A stretch of DNA of 64,000 bases from Hypomyces perniciosus (Eukaryota > Ascomycota > Sordariomycetes > Hypocreales > Hypocreaceae). How positions within the stretch are numbered: the first letter of the stretch is position 1; every line of letters begins with the position of its first letter. The notes under the pieces are model-generated. The model was given only the letters and a program-made list of their open reading frames with translations. It was not told the origin of the DNA and made no database searches. Shown here one piece after another: positions 1-11,790 of this stretch. The stretch spans positions 6,014,001-6,078,000 of the forward strand of contig SPDT01000007.1 of assembly GCA_008477525.1 (NCBI GenBank), written 5' to 3'. Both the position numbers and the translations under genes were made by a program.

Positions 1-676
1 TAGGGCTTTCAACTTTTTCTTCACTTTTCAATAAAACAAAGATAGATATATAACTAATTAAAGAAAAATATTTTTAATTTCAAATCTGGTAGTTGATATC
101 TTTATATAATAAAATTTTTATTTATATTTATTAATTAATTTTATTTATATCGGATCTGAAGAAAATAGGTGTCCGAGAGTTTCATGCCTGTCCTGGCTTT
201 TTTGCCCGACTCCCCCCCCCCCCCGGTCTCAAGCCTACGGGTAAAAGAAAAGAATAACAATAAGCTGGCTAGGTTCCCCTCACCTAATCCTTGTCCGGGA
301 TAATCGATTTTCCATCCCCGAGCAAGTATCTTATATCGTTTACGAAGCACACCCTAGGGCTCAGGCTCGTGACCTTGAATTGCCGCCCAGCGGCTTTGCA
401 CGTTATGGCCAGTTGATGAAGTTACACCAGTCGGATCTATTGCCACCTAAAGCTCATCCAAACCTAATAGTTACAAATTAATAATGGGTGTTTCATCCAG
501 CCTTTGTGCCGGTGTACTTCTTTCTTTTCTCTATGTTTAAAAGGGGGGGGTAATTGCATGGAAAGCGCATGCTCTCGTGATGCCGCTTCACCCAGCGCAG
601 AGACAGATATTCCTTGGAGCTTTGCGATCAGAATCCCGCCTCATCCCATTTCATACCATTTCAAATAGTGGTGGCA
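1..676. other. Left-edge non-coding stretch
   Basis: No convincing gene is visible. The first 150 bases are AT-rich. Homopolymer runs of C (about 212-225) and G (about 543-551) stand out. The stretch lies just past the stop codon of the minus-strand chitinase, so its right part probably holds that gene's 3' untranslated region. Short open frames here have no recognisable motif. Confidence 0.5.
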
Positions 677-3600
677 TTAGACAGGCTGGAAAAATCCTTG
701 TGTGTTGACCTTTTGGGAACTTGCTTCTGCCTGTATGCTACTGGTAAGCAATTTGATGGCTGGTCCATTCACGCCATCATTCTGCCATGTATCTTCGATT
801 ACTTTGAGCCACTGCTTCACCCACCTTACCATGTTGGTATGCATCCTGGAAAAGTGGCTGTCCATCCAGTTGGTGAAGCTGTCAACAGCCGCGACTCGTC
901 TGCCAGGGAACAGATGGCTATGGATTCTCTCAGCGATGCGCAGCTCCCGGCGGATATCCATGATAATTGTCGCCAGATTCGCGTGGACAGCGCCATCGTT
1001 GAGGTACCTGAAAATTGAAACGACCTAGTAATGATTGTCAGCTTTACCACCATGGTCCTGAAGCTCTCATTTTGCATGGACGTAACCTACATTTTTCACG
1101 GATGTGAGGGCGTTCTCGGCATCTATCACGTCGCGGGACCGAGCGAAGCTGTTCATGATGTCCTCTGCGACCAAATTTGTATTACACGCCCAAATCTAAT
1201 AGCTCCATTTTTAGTACATGAATAGCGATTTCACATGCACTGTGATTAACGTGGGGGTTTATGAACACTTACAACAGCCTTCAGGCAATTTAGCTGAGAT
1301 TCAGCCAAGACAAAGACACCGTCGTTAAGTGTGCTTCCCAGGGCGTTGAAGAGGCGGTCCTCTACTGTCCATAGATTTGCACCACCAGAAGCTGCCCCAG
1401 GAGGGTTGGGTATTGTTCGCACGGCACCGGACCTAACCAATGTATCCATGAAGAACTGAGGATCGATAGCACCCGCCGGATTGGGGGTATTGGGATCGCC
1501 TGACAGAATACCTTGCATCGCATCCACGTACCACATCGGCAGTGTCTGTAGCTCGAGTCCATGTTCAGCTACAGAGGACAAATCAGTCATCCATCTAGAT
1601 GCAATAAGAAAAGAACAGCTTGTGCGACTGTGTAATTACTGGCAATATCAGGCAGGTTTCCTGCGCGGCGCTCCTCCACTTGGTTCATAATGCGAAGCAC
1701 ATAGTTCGTACAGCCGCGGCCAGGAAAGTAGTAGATCTGACCGTAGATCTCAACTTGAAATGGGTCGAGAACGCTCCAGTCGTTGGAGCTTCGATACTGC
1801 CATGATAGTTAGTTATTATTGGGTTTGGTAAAGCTGGTGGAGCAAGCAAACTCACTGGTTGAGACTGGCTAGAGAGGCTATATGTCTGGCCAGCGATGGT
1901 AACAGACCATGCTATAGGGTCTCGGGTTCTCTTCTCAATTGTAGGCTTCTTAACCTTGCATATAACAACACTAGTTGCTACGCAACCAAGTTGTTTCACA
2001 TTGGACAGCGTATCGCCAATCTGGCGGTTCCATTGGTACAGGCCAAGACGGCAGATGACGTAGAGGTTGAGTGCTGTGTTGTGTGTGTTCATGACTGGCC
2101 AGACGCGCACGTTTCCATTCATCCAGTCACGGATATTGGGGATTGTTAAATAGGGATAGACTGGTACCACAATGCGCGACCAAAGTCGGATCAAGGTGTC
2201 GTCGACAACATCATGGGAAACAAGTTGGTTAACCAGGTCTTCTACCGTCCTAATGATGGACATAGCTAATTCCGACTTTCGAGCAATGAGACTGTAGTCT
2301 GCAAAGGTACTGTTATCTATATAACAACTTCAGTAATGCAAGTATGGCACGCCATCAGATGGCCTATAGGCAGAAACGGCGGAGGAAAGGGGCAAGTACT
2401 GAAGTTGCTCACCAGAGAATGAATTATAGCTCTCAAACCCCCTTGGCTCTAGGTCCTTGGTTGCTTCGGAAGGGCACGTGGGGTCATCTATGTATAATTG
2501 CAAAGCCCATTCGTACTGACCAGCCATGGGGCCGGATCTCTTGTCCAATGTCTGGGCAATGGGGCTACAACAGTACGACCAGGAGCCTGTTCGGCAGCCT
2601 TCTGAGCTGAGAGAGACTTGCACCTTGTCAGCGGGACATCCACTTCGACAATCTTTCGATTCGGTCGAACCCGCTCCAATGTCACGATACCATTCACAGT
2701 CAGTGTATTTCCAATTGGAGTCTGGTTGGTCACAGCAGAGTGGGCGGAGATGCTTGCTTCCAATGCCTCCAGACCAGCAGGTTGCGCCACCACTGCCGTC
2801 AAGAGAGCTCACCAACATGGACCCACTAGAGCACTGCCAGTCACAAGACGGATAATTTCCCCATGAGCATTGTGATGCCAATCGCAGGTTCTCCTGTGAT
2901 AACATGCCCGCATCCGTCCAACTTGTAACCTTGGAGCAGCAGGCTGCTTGGTATTGCTTCTTCCCCTGCCTACCGTGCTTGCCGCAGTGGGAGCTAGTGC
3001 TGCCCACTTCGACGGAGTCGGCAGGACAATTTGGTTTGCAATCACCATTGTTATGGTCGTACCAACCACAGAGCGGAATCGGGTCGTGGGTAGGGCAACA
3101 CAGCACCTTCAACTGGTTATTGTGACAGCCTGAGTCGTTGAGCATGTACTCGCCGTCCCTTGCTCCTTTATCACTGCGCATTTGGGCACTGTATCCGGCT
3201 GGGCAGGCTATGTTGATGAGCGTTAACATACATCATGTACCTTGACAGTTCCTCTGACAGATCATTGCAGACTTACGATCACCACAATTCGCCCACAGGC
3301 ATTGCTTATGCTTCCCTACTGTCTGAAAGCTGTCCAAATCGTTATCCACCAAGCCAATGTTGATAATTGATGGGATTGATAGTCTGGCTAAATTAGCCAA
3401 TGCTATCGAATAGGTAGCATTGCGAGTATCGTGGGACACGGCCCAGACCATGACTCCGCCTAAGCTTTCCAAATTCACCACCGTTAGTAATACCGGTACA
3501 TAAGGAATATAACTCGACTCACCATTTAGACTTTGCAAAATCAACCTTGAGACCGAGTGTCTCTGCGTCATCGTACGCCACCCATTGGTTGGTATCAAAC

Positions 3601-5121
3601 GTCAAGAGTTTAATGGCAGCGTCCTTGTACAGCTTAGGTTGTAGTTTCTTGACGGCCATGATATCCACAAGTTCTGAATTCAAGAGCACGCCAACTTCGT
3701 GACTGCAACGTCTTGCCTCTGATCCGGACCCATCTATGTTTCAGGAAGTCAACAAACCTAGTCTTCAACTCTGCGCCGGAACAGAAGCAACTCACAAGTA
3801 CAGCCAGGTGTGAGGCAGTTCGGGCTGTTGGCTGTGAAACCACGGCCATAAAACGCGAGACCCATAGTAACTTTCTCTGGGGATATGTTGTTTCGCCAGA
3901 GGAGATCCAAGGCGTCCTTGATTTCTGTCAAGTTGGTGTGCGCATTAAGATAAGGGCCTGTCCATTTGTTCGGGATATCCCAGACGCCGTGGATATCGTA
4001 CGACATGCTACAGAGTCTACCAGTTAGATACTTGTCTCTCCGCGAAGTAATGTTATCGGTCGTTGTCTTACATGTTGAAAAAGTCGACATGATTGATAAG
4101 CTTCTTTATGTCGAAATGCTGAAGATACCCTAGTCGCTCTCGATTAGTCCTAGCTCTGACAAGCATAGACGTCTTTGACTCACAGTATGAAGCAGGGAGT
4201 GTAATGCTAACTCCATCACGACCTGCCGTACCTTTGAGAGCAGCCTTTAGGTTGGCGAGGAATTTAGGAAAATTACTATAATCCTCGCTAGTACCACCGC
4301 GGTCAGGTGCCTCAGGATACTCCCAGTCCAGATCCACACCGTCAAAGTTATACGTTGACATGAAGCTGATGAGAGACTTTATGAAGGCTTGCTGATTCGC
4401 CTCACTTTTAGCCAAGTCGGAGAATGTGGTTCTAGTTTTCTGATTTTCATCATTGAATGTCCAGCCGCCGATAGCAATAAAGACTTTCAGGGCAGGGTCT
4501 CTCCACTTGAGATCTGTCAAACGGCGGTACATTTCAAGGTCGTTGGAGCTTGCTGGGAGAACTTCAAATGTCTTGGGATCAATGGTGGCAAAGGCAAAGT
4601 TGAGATGAGTATAGACGCCGAGGGGAATCTGCTCCGGGTAGAACACATTGCATGGCCGATTCACTGCCCACCCTTCGTAGTAGCCAACAACCCGCTGAAA
4701 GGTTTTGGATTTCGAGCAGCTGGGCTGCGGGACCTTCTTACTGCCACAGAACTCTTCAGTCACGCCACAGAAGCCCCATTTTGAGCAGCAGACATTGAGA
4801 GGACATGTTGTATGGTTGACATAGACGGCACCATAACCACCAGGATCACATTGTGCCTTTCTGTCACAGTTGGCTACACAGATATCCTTTGCACAGTCTA
4901 TTCGTGGGGGAGACACGCTGGGATTAGTATGGTGCTTTCAAGTTTGTAGATGTGTTTGTGGGGGTATCTTTCTTACAGTCCGGTCCTAAACCGCAGAACC
5001 CAAACTTGCTGCAGCAGCCAGCTTTGCAGGGATTCGATGCGCTACAGCCTTGGGCTATTGCTGGACTTAATGTGCTAAGCATTACAATCGCCGATAAAAC
5101 GGCTGTTGCAAAGAGCCTCAT
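677..5121 (-). CDS. GH18 chitinase, subgroup C (killer-toxin-like), with two hevein-type chitin-binding modules
   Basis: Secreted chitinase that cleaves beta-1,4-GlcNAc chains. My model has 12 exons: 5121-4977, 4897-4184, 4129-4072, 4007-3796, 3733-3523, 3464-3277, 3207-2413, 2298-1856, 1796-1640, 1568-1273, 1162-1091 and 1024-677. All phases agree and give 1212 residues, normal for this subgroup. In order: a signal peptide (about residues 1-24, start MRLFATAV), two Cys-rich hevein-like modules (about 26-105, with CCSKFGFCG and CCSKWGFCG), and a GH18 domain from about residue 118 with AIGG at about 189-192 and the catalytic DGVDLDWE ending at Glu241. A Cys-rich block and the long non-catalytic tail typical of subgroup C follow. 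An upstream in-frame Met at 5208 would bury the signal peptide, so I chose 5121. The acceptor at 1163 is irregular (cagag), so the exon 10/11 join is the weakest. It is divergent from the GH55-LysM gene. Confidence 0.85.
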
Positions 5122-6691
5122 CTTGCAAAGGTCCGCGAGCGTTGTCCAGGTTGAAGTCCAGGTTGAAGTCCAGGTTGAAGAATATGTTTGCAAGACAAAA
5201 TGAAGCAAAGTATAGAACCCGGGTCTGACGGGGCCAGACTGCGTATGGAACGGACCGGATATTTCACTTTCTTCGATAATCCAAATACCCCGGCTCTACC
5301 CATGACACAGCCAGACATGGTTGTTCTGCTCTGTGTTAAGTATTATCCACAAGTAAAATTTTCCATACAAGGTAATTCATCCAATAGCTTCCCAAGACCC
5401 CGGGCAGTCATTTCGAAGCTAGCAGTCGAGATATCTTTGAATTTACCAGGTATCGAGAATAATAGTGGGGCGTGGCTTCGAGATTGCTCGTATCCTTAAC
5501 ATTAATATAAGGTAGGTCGCGTATCAAATAATTTCCCGCAGGCTAATATGGAGTACTGTTAGATGCATGGGAGTGGCGATTACGGTGCGACGGGGTCAAT
5601 CTATGATGATGATGATGCTGATTGATTGGTGTAGTTGTGTTGTTGTCCTCTGTATTCCAATTGGGAAGTGTTTTCCTTCTATTGGATAACGTCGGTCTTG
5701 TTGTTGGAATCGGTAGGAATTATTGGAATTGTCGGGAATTTATAGAAATTAAAGCTATAAAGGATATTATTATATATATATAAGCTAAAATGCGCTATAT
5801 ATTACTCTCTTCTTTTCAAATAAAAAGGAAGCTAAAGAATTAAAGGGAAATATAGGTTATGGTCGAATTCAGTGTATATTAAAGTTCCCAGAATCCCATT
5901 TTATTGTGATATGTTCAGACTGACTATGTAACCGCGTTACGCGACACCTTCCTTCAGCCCAGGGTAACGGCGACATACGCCCTTGTTACATAAAGCAGTA
6001 TCTAACAAGTACCATGGTTAAAAAAAAAGATCCTTGTAAAAGCTCTGCGAGCTGGCCATTACGCCGAATCCAGAAATGAGGCTCAAATTAACAAGGAGAC
6101 TGACACCATTTGCAAAGGAGGGTTAAGTACTCGTACTCCGTAGTACAATGTTGAATAGTAGCAGAGAGGGAGACGGAAAGACGCCGGGGACAGAAACAAA
6201 AGTTCCTGTTCAACTCATTACGAGTATGCAGGTTCTTCAGGGCTTAGATGAGCAAAGTCTTGGCAGGCACCGGCGGAGTCAGCTCCATCTATACCCTGCA
6301 GAAGGCAGCCACTTACAAGAAAACGTTTTTTATCACTTGTTGGATAGTGCTTTATGCAACAGGGGCGTATGTCGCGTATATCCTGGACCTTAATTCGAGG
6401 CAGAAGGCAGGAACAGAGGAATACACAACAATCAGGACCATCATCATAGATTGACCCCTTCGTGCCGTAATTGCCACACCCGTATATCTAACATCACTTA
6501 GCATATTGCAGAGGGTCTCACCTCGGCCTGAAGAAAATAATAATAAAGCTCCACCAGAGGATGACAAGCTCCCCATTGATGGCTAGGTGGGCTACTGATT
6601 AAGACGTACAGCCCGCTCTTTTTCATGTCGAACGGCAGACCTTTCCATCACCACCCTCATACCATCAGTATATATCAGCAGGCTTGCAAGA
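5122..6691. promoter_or_regulatory. Shared intergenic region between divergent chitinase and GH55-LysM genes
   Basis: About 1.57 kb with no convincing gene, flanked by two genes transcribed away from each other, so it must hold both promoters. A TATA-like stretch lies at about 6668-6676, just ahead of the start at 6692. Two matches to the CreA consensus SYGGRG are seen (gtgggg 5465-5470, ccgggg 6184-6189), but such short motifs occur by chance. A short AT-rich patch lies at about 5740-5850. A 68-codon frame at 6248-6454 has one hydrophobic segment, but I do not consider it supported. Confidence 0.5.
5146..5180 (-). repeat. 12-bp tandem repeat (3 copies) in the chitinase 5' leader
   Basis: The + strand shows three consecutive copies of ccaggttgaagt (the last one base short), 25-59 bases upstream of the chosen chitinase start at 5121. 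If the upstream Met at 5208 were used, the repeat would encode a Thr-Trp-Thr-Ser repeat, which is unlikely ahead of a signal peptide. Confidence 0.8.
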
Positions 6692-9169
6692 ATGAATCCC
6701 TCTGTGGCTCTCGTTCTTCGTTTCGCGCTGTTGCTGGGACTTTGGCAAGCAACGGGGCTTACAAGTTCTAACCATGGGCGGCACGTTCATTCCCATCTGC
6801 ATGAGCGCTTTGAAGCAAAAAATCTCGAAGCTAGAAACAGCTCTCTGGCCGGAAACAGTTCTCTCAATAACGCGGCAGAGCTTGTGAAGCAAGCATTGGC
6901 TGCGGCTGCATCCCGCAACAAGGCTCGTGTTGAAAACCCGAAATTCAACAATCCAGAGCTGGATATGGAAACGAAAAGCCCGTCTCTTGCTGCTCCTCTA
7001 CCGTATCTGAATGGCAACGAGACGCAAGAGTCGAAGAGAGACACTTCTGATGCAAAGACTGCGTCTACCGGATACTCTATCCCTCCTGAATTGGCTGATG
7101 CAGCCAAAATTGTCGCGGAATCTACTCCTCAAATTCCGGAAGGCGACCATGAAGAGGTGGCTAAAGAGCTAAGGGCCAAATACCGCCAGGAAGGGAACGA
7201 CACCAATGCTCCCCCTCGCTACCAAACCCCAGAAGGTCTTCTTGGACAGTGGTCATCAAACATTGGAGCCAATACGTCGGCCCTACACAAACGTGATTCC
7301 GGTTACTGGATGCTGGATATGCCGCAGCTTGGATTGAGCCCCTTTGCTCCCAAAGGCTACAAGGTTTTCCCTCATGGTCCAAATGAATTTAACTGAATTC
7401 CGCTAATCGCTTCCCAGGTCTGGAGAAATGTCAAGGACTATGGTGCCAAGGGTGACGGGAAGACAGACGACACGGCAGCCATCAACCGTGCAATTGCAGA
7501 TGGCGGCCGCTGTGGTCCCAATTGCGGTTCCAGCACTATACACCCGGCTGTTGTATACTTTCCTCCGGGAACGTACTTGATTAGCACATCCATCATCCAG
7601 TACTATAATACGCAGCTACTTGGTGATGTTAGTAGCCCACTGTTTGCTAACTCGTGTTCATCTTGGACTAATTATATACTAGCCAACCCACCCTCCAACA
7701 ATTCTGGGTGCTTCCAGTTTCGTTGGCCTGGGCATGATTACCAGTGACGTCTATGTAAGCGACAACGAAGAATGGTATTTACCTCCTGGATTCCCTGAGA
7801 TGGTGAAGACGTAGGATTGCTAATGGTTGATAGGTACGTGAATACCAACAACTTCCTACGCAGCATTAGGAATTTTGTTATCGATGTGCGTAACACGGAT
7901 CCACGCGCATACGTATGTGGTATACATTGGCAGGTGGCGCAAGGAACCTCCATCGAAAACGTCACCTTTTACATGAAGTACAACTCCGACGTTCCAGAGA
8001 ACACACAGCAGGTACTGTTCCGGATGCCCGTCTTGAAATGCTGGTATATGGGTAGCTGATTCTAAACTAGGGCATCTATATGGAAAACGGATCTGGTGGA
8101 TTTCTCGCCGATCTCATCTTCATTGGCGGAAATTTCGGGTACGCAGTCACGCTCATCAAGTACGAAGTGTTGAAACTGACAGACTATGTAGAGCCTACAT
8201 GGGTAATCAACAGTTCACAACAAGTCACTTGATGTTTATGCGTTGCAAAACGGCTGTCCAAATCCACTGGGACTGGGCATGGACAATGCACGACTTTATT
8301 ATTGAGAGCTGTGAGACCGGTCTCACCATTGTCGGAGGGGTACAAATTTCGTTCCCATATCCTGAGGTTCAAACTACGGCTAACACATAATCTAGGCCGG
8401 CGGTCCTGGGAGCACTGGACAGGGTGTTGGCTCGCTGGTGTTGGTTGATTCAAAAATTTCCAATACCCCCAACGGCATCGTCACCAGTCTAGTGTCGGAA
8501 AGCTCAACATCCTTTTTGCTTCAAAATGTGGGCTTTTTCAACGTTAAAACCGCAGTTCAAGACAATGGGAAAGGGTCCACGATGTTAGCCGGAGGTACTC
8601 AGACCATTGTGGACAGCTGGGGCTTTGGCCGGGTCAACAATGCCACTGGCCCAAGCAAGTTTGTCGCCGGAGGACCTATCCCAGTAATGGACCGTCAGGA
8701 AGCACTTCTAGGCGATAAACGAGATAAAAGCATGCAGCCTAACCTCTTTACAAGACGTCGACCAACATACTACAGCGTCTCAACCAGCAATATCATGAAC
8801 GTCAAGGCTCTCGGTGCTAAAGGCGATGGCGTTACTGACGATACGGCCGTCTTGAACTCTATTCTTGAAGGAGCTGCCAACACTTCATCTATTGTGTACT
8901 TCCCGTTTGGCGTGTACACCATTACCAACACGCTTTATGTGCCAACTGGTTCTCGCATCATCGGCCAGGCCTGGTCGCAGATTATGGCTACGGGCTCCAG
9001 GTTTGGTGATGAGCAGCATCCCCGGGCAGTGCTGTATAGCCACGCGTGTTGTTTCATACTGTTTCATATGAAACTGAAACAGTCCCTGGACCCAGTTTCA
9101 TATGAAACTGTAACTCTCCCAGTTTCATATGTTTCAGTCGGTTTCATATGTTTCATATACGCCCGATGA
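6692..9169 (+). CDS. 5' fragment of the split GH55 gene (truncated glucanase)
   Basis: This is the part still readable from the native start. It holds the signal peptide (MNPSVALVLRFALLLGL...), the N-terminal region and the first beta-helix half, and reaches the opening of the second half (GAKGDGVTDDTA). The frame then enters the transposon, adds about 48 foreign codons and stops at 9167-9169. The intron 1 donor (gttttc at 7364) is weak, but the 7418 acceptor and phase 0 restore the family start VKDYGAKGDG. The other introns (7628-7682, 7775-7833, 8012-8070, 8139-8191, 8340-8395) are 53-59 bp. A product from this frame would be about 710 residues and lack the second helix half and all LysM modules. 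Confidence 0.7.
9019..9026 (+). repeat. 8-bp target site duplication, left copy (TCCCCGGG)
   Basis: TCCCCGGG lies immediately left of the transposon terminus and is repeated exactly at 11783-11790. Eight-base duplications are diagnostic of hAT transposition. The left copy completes the GH55 codons His-Pro-Arg. Confidence 0.97.
9051..9160 (+). repeat. Left subterminal repeat array of the hAT element
   Basis: Multiple copies of the palindromic core tttcatatgaaa, often extended to gtttcatatgaaactg(a)aac, in about 110 bp. Related half-copies (gtttcatatgtttca) follow. In hAT elements such subterminal repeats are the usual transposase binding sites; that role is inferred here. Confidence 0.85.
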
Positions 9170-9252
9170 GACCCAAATATCTTAGTACTTAACCAAGAAA
9201 ATTTCACAAACCAAATGCCTTCAACGCAGTTAGAAACTTGCTAACAGTAAAT

Positions 9253-11571
9253 ATGTCATCAGCTTCTCCCGCTCCCTTGTTATCGGGGCTTTCTGACGAG
9301 GTCTTGAGACCTGCTTCGCCTGACTCTCCCGTTCCCGCCAAGCGCGCATTGCATCGTTCTCCCTCTGATCGGGCTAGCAAGCGCGCCAAAGGCCGTACAA
9401 ACAAAAGCACCTGGAACGAGGCGCGTGACCCTTATGAAGAGAGAGGGGAGAAAGCTCGCGATACCTCATACCACGAAATTTGGTACTGCAAGCACTGCAA
9501 CTCCACGAAAAAGCCTAATTCGGTAACGACGAACCTGAGCCGAGCCCGCAAGCACCTGCGGGACTTTCATGGCATCCGGGTTATAGAGCGTGTAGAAAGG
9601 TCGGATCTGAAGAAGCGGCAACATGGCACCATTACGGATTTGTTTGGAAGGCAGGAGGAACGTCAAGCCAATCGAGACCTTAATGAGGAAAAATATTTGG
9701 CAAATGCCATTAATATTCCTGCATTCGAGGAAGCACTCGCCAGGCTTCTTGCGGTTCGCAATATCGCCCACACATTCATCGAATACCCCGAGTTTCATGC
9801 TGTTATACTCTGCTGTAACTATATGGCCCGGGACGTCCTCCTACGCAGCCGCAGTGCGGTGCCGAAGCTTCTCGAAAAGACTTTCGCTCAACACAAACAA
9901 GGCCTCGTCAAGAAGCTTCATAATTCTCTCTCATCCATGGTTCACTTCACCATTGACATGTGGACCTCATCGGAACAGAAGGCGGCATACCAGGCAATCG
10001 TGGTCCATTTTGTAGATGCGGAGACGAGAGAAGTCGCTCAAGCGTTATTGTCACTGCGCGAGTTCAAAGGAAGCCACAACGGGAAATTGCAAGCCAAGGC
10101 TTTCCTGGATGTTGTCGAAGAGTACAACCTCAGCGGAAAGGTTGGCTACTTTACGATGGATAATCACGATGCCAACGATACTATGCTTGACGATATCGCA
10201 AAAGAGATTGATGGTTTAGATCCGGTTGCCAGGCGACTACGCTGCAGTGGCCACATCATGAACCTCATCGTTCAAGCCTTCCTCTTTCGGAGTAAGGCAA
10301 AGAAGATTCAGGGGGATGAGCAAGAGGGGATTGACGAGGCGTATGAGCGACTGTGCAGGCTATCCGAAAAAGAAGAAGGGGGCGTCATTACGAAGGCACA
10401 AGCCACCGAGGACTGGCGGGAGTTTAATGTTCTGGGGAAGCTCCACAACTTGTGCATGTATTCAAGGAGCTCTACCAGCATCTGCAACGACTTCAAGGCC
10501 AAGATTGGCAGGGCCTTGCCGAGGGACAATGATACACGCTGGAATTCATGGTTTCGTCTTATTGACGTGGCAATTGAGAGGCGGGCAAAGTTCATGGATT
10601 GGATTCAAGAAAATCATGCCAAGATCGAGAAAGATGCACTAGACCACAACGACTGGAACGAGCTCCGAGACATCCATGCGTTTCTACAACCATTTCACCA
10701 GATCTCGGTACGCCAAGGCCGGGAGAACACACTCGATGAAGTTCTATCTCATATGGATTTCCTCCATCATCACTTCACGCAGGCTAAAGACAAGGCTTTC
10801 AGTAACCCACGCTTCTACGCTCGCTTTCACGTGGCTTGGCTAAAGTTCGAGAAGTATTACCAGCTTACCGAGCAGGCCCCCGTGTACGTGGCCGGTATCC
10901 TCCTCCACCCAGCACTCCGAAAGAGCTATCTGAGTGAGCAGTGGAAGAGAAACCCAGCTTGGGTTAGCAATGCCGTGAAGTCTGTCAGAAAGATTTGGTC
11001 CACAGAGTACAAGAGCTACCAGCTCCAAGATCAACAACAGGAGAAAGGGCAAGAACTCGACGAGTTCGATCGCTGGAGGCAGAAGGTGTACAGCACAGCG
11101 AGCGAGGTGAAGGATGAATTCGACCGCTTTATTTATGTAAGTAATTTGAAGCCTTCTACCTAATGGCCAGGTTTTGACGATACTTCGCAGGGCTCACAAG
11201 TTGGGATTGGACAACAAACGGCCTTACAGTGGTGGCTTGAACCGACCCAGCGAGAGAATTTTCCCCTCCTCTGCCGTATGGCCATTGACATATTCTGCAT
11301 CCCTCCGATGTCTACGGAAGCAGAGCGAATTTTCTCAGGCGCAAGACGGCAGGTTACATGGGATAGAAGTAGCATGTCTGCCAAAATGGTAGAGGCATGT
11401 GAGTGCATTAAAAGCTGGATAAGTGTTCCAAAGGGAAAAAGCAGGCCGCTTCTTGCAGGGGTGTTTAGGGGAGTGGATGATATCGACGCGGCTGTAAGGA
11501 TACTCCAAGAAGATATAGAGATGGGCAAGGGGGAAGAAAGCGATGGCGAGCCTGGCGAATTGGTAGCATAG
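9253..11571 (+). CDS. hAT transposase with BED zinc finger, 754 aa
   Basis: Cut-and-paste transposase of the surrounding element. Two exons, 9253-11136 and 11191-11571, are joined by a 54-bp intron (gtaagt...cag), giving 754 residues. I chose the ATG at 9253 because nothing upstream in frame is an ATG. N-terminal basic region (KRAKGR, about 43-48), then a BED-type finger with Cys79, Cys82, His101 and His106. The RNase-H-like core shows TIDMWTS (Asp235) and MDNHDAND (Asp303), matching the first two acidic positions of hAT enzymes. The C-terminal dimerisation block has the hallmark STEAERIFSGARR at about residues 669-681, encoded by exon 2. No frameshift or in-frame stop is visible. Confidence 0.93.
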
Positions 11572-11667
11572 GTAGGCAGGCAATGCCAGACATCTTTGAG
11601 TGCCTAGTGGTAAGGTGTCTCGGAGCTTGCCAAAGAGAGGGGGGAAACAACAAAGGAATTAGATATT

Positions 11668-11763
11668 GATTCATATGAAACTGAAACCGGTTTCATATGA
11701 AACTGAAACTATACTGGCGTCCGGTTTCATGAAACTGAAACTCACCCCAGTTTCAGTTTCATA
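11668..11763 (+). repeat. Right subterminal repeat array of the hAT element
   Basis: Four or more copies of (g)tttcat(atg)aaactgaaac-type repeats, same family as the array at the left end, ending a base ahead of the terminal inverted repeat. Two copies keep the full tttcatatgaaa core (the first starts gattcatatgaaa); a third has the shorter tttcatgaaa. Confidence 0.85.
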
Positions 11764-11782
11764 GCGTGTCTATGCAGCACTG

Positions 11783-11790
11783 TCCCCGGG
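11783..11790 (+). repeat. 8-bp target site duplication, right copy (TCCCCGGG)
   Basis: Exact second copy of the sequence at 9019-9026. Reading from the left copy straight into 11791 continues the GH55 frame, which proves the order of events: intact gene first, transposon second. Confidence 0.97.

Larger units (their letters stand above)
9027..11782 (+). mobile_element. Complete hAT DNA transposon (2756 bp) inside the GH55-LysM gene
   Basis: The termini match as inverted repeats: CAGTGCTGtATAGcCACGC at 9027-9045 against the reverse complement of 11764-11782, with 2 mismatches in 19. The CAGTG start is typical of hAT. A perfect 8-bp duplication flanks it, both ends carry subterminal repeat arrays (9051-9160, 11668-11763), and the interior has one open transposase gene with no visible lesion. 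Unlike the retroelements to the right, it shows no RIP-like decay. The exact duplication, near-identical ends and open transposase point to a recent insertion of an element that may still be autonomous. Confidence 0.95.

Noticed and set aside
677..2263. Separate gene downstream of the chitinase
   Set aside because: Introns at 2299-2412, 1797-1855, 1569-1639 and 1025-1090 keep phase with the chitinase, and no independent start or signal peptide exists, so I treat it as the chitinase tail.
4177..4184. TGACTCA near a chitinase splice donor
   Set aside because: It lies at an exon-intron border inside the gene; position gives no support for a Gcn4/CpcA role.
6248..6454. 68-codon frame with a hydrophobic segment in the divergent promoter region
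   Set aside because: One short frame without family resemblance, overlapping another chance frame at 6148-6393; not enough to call a gene.
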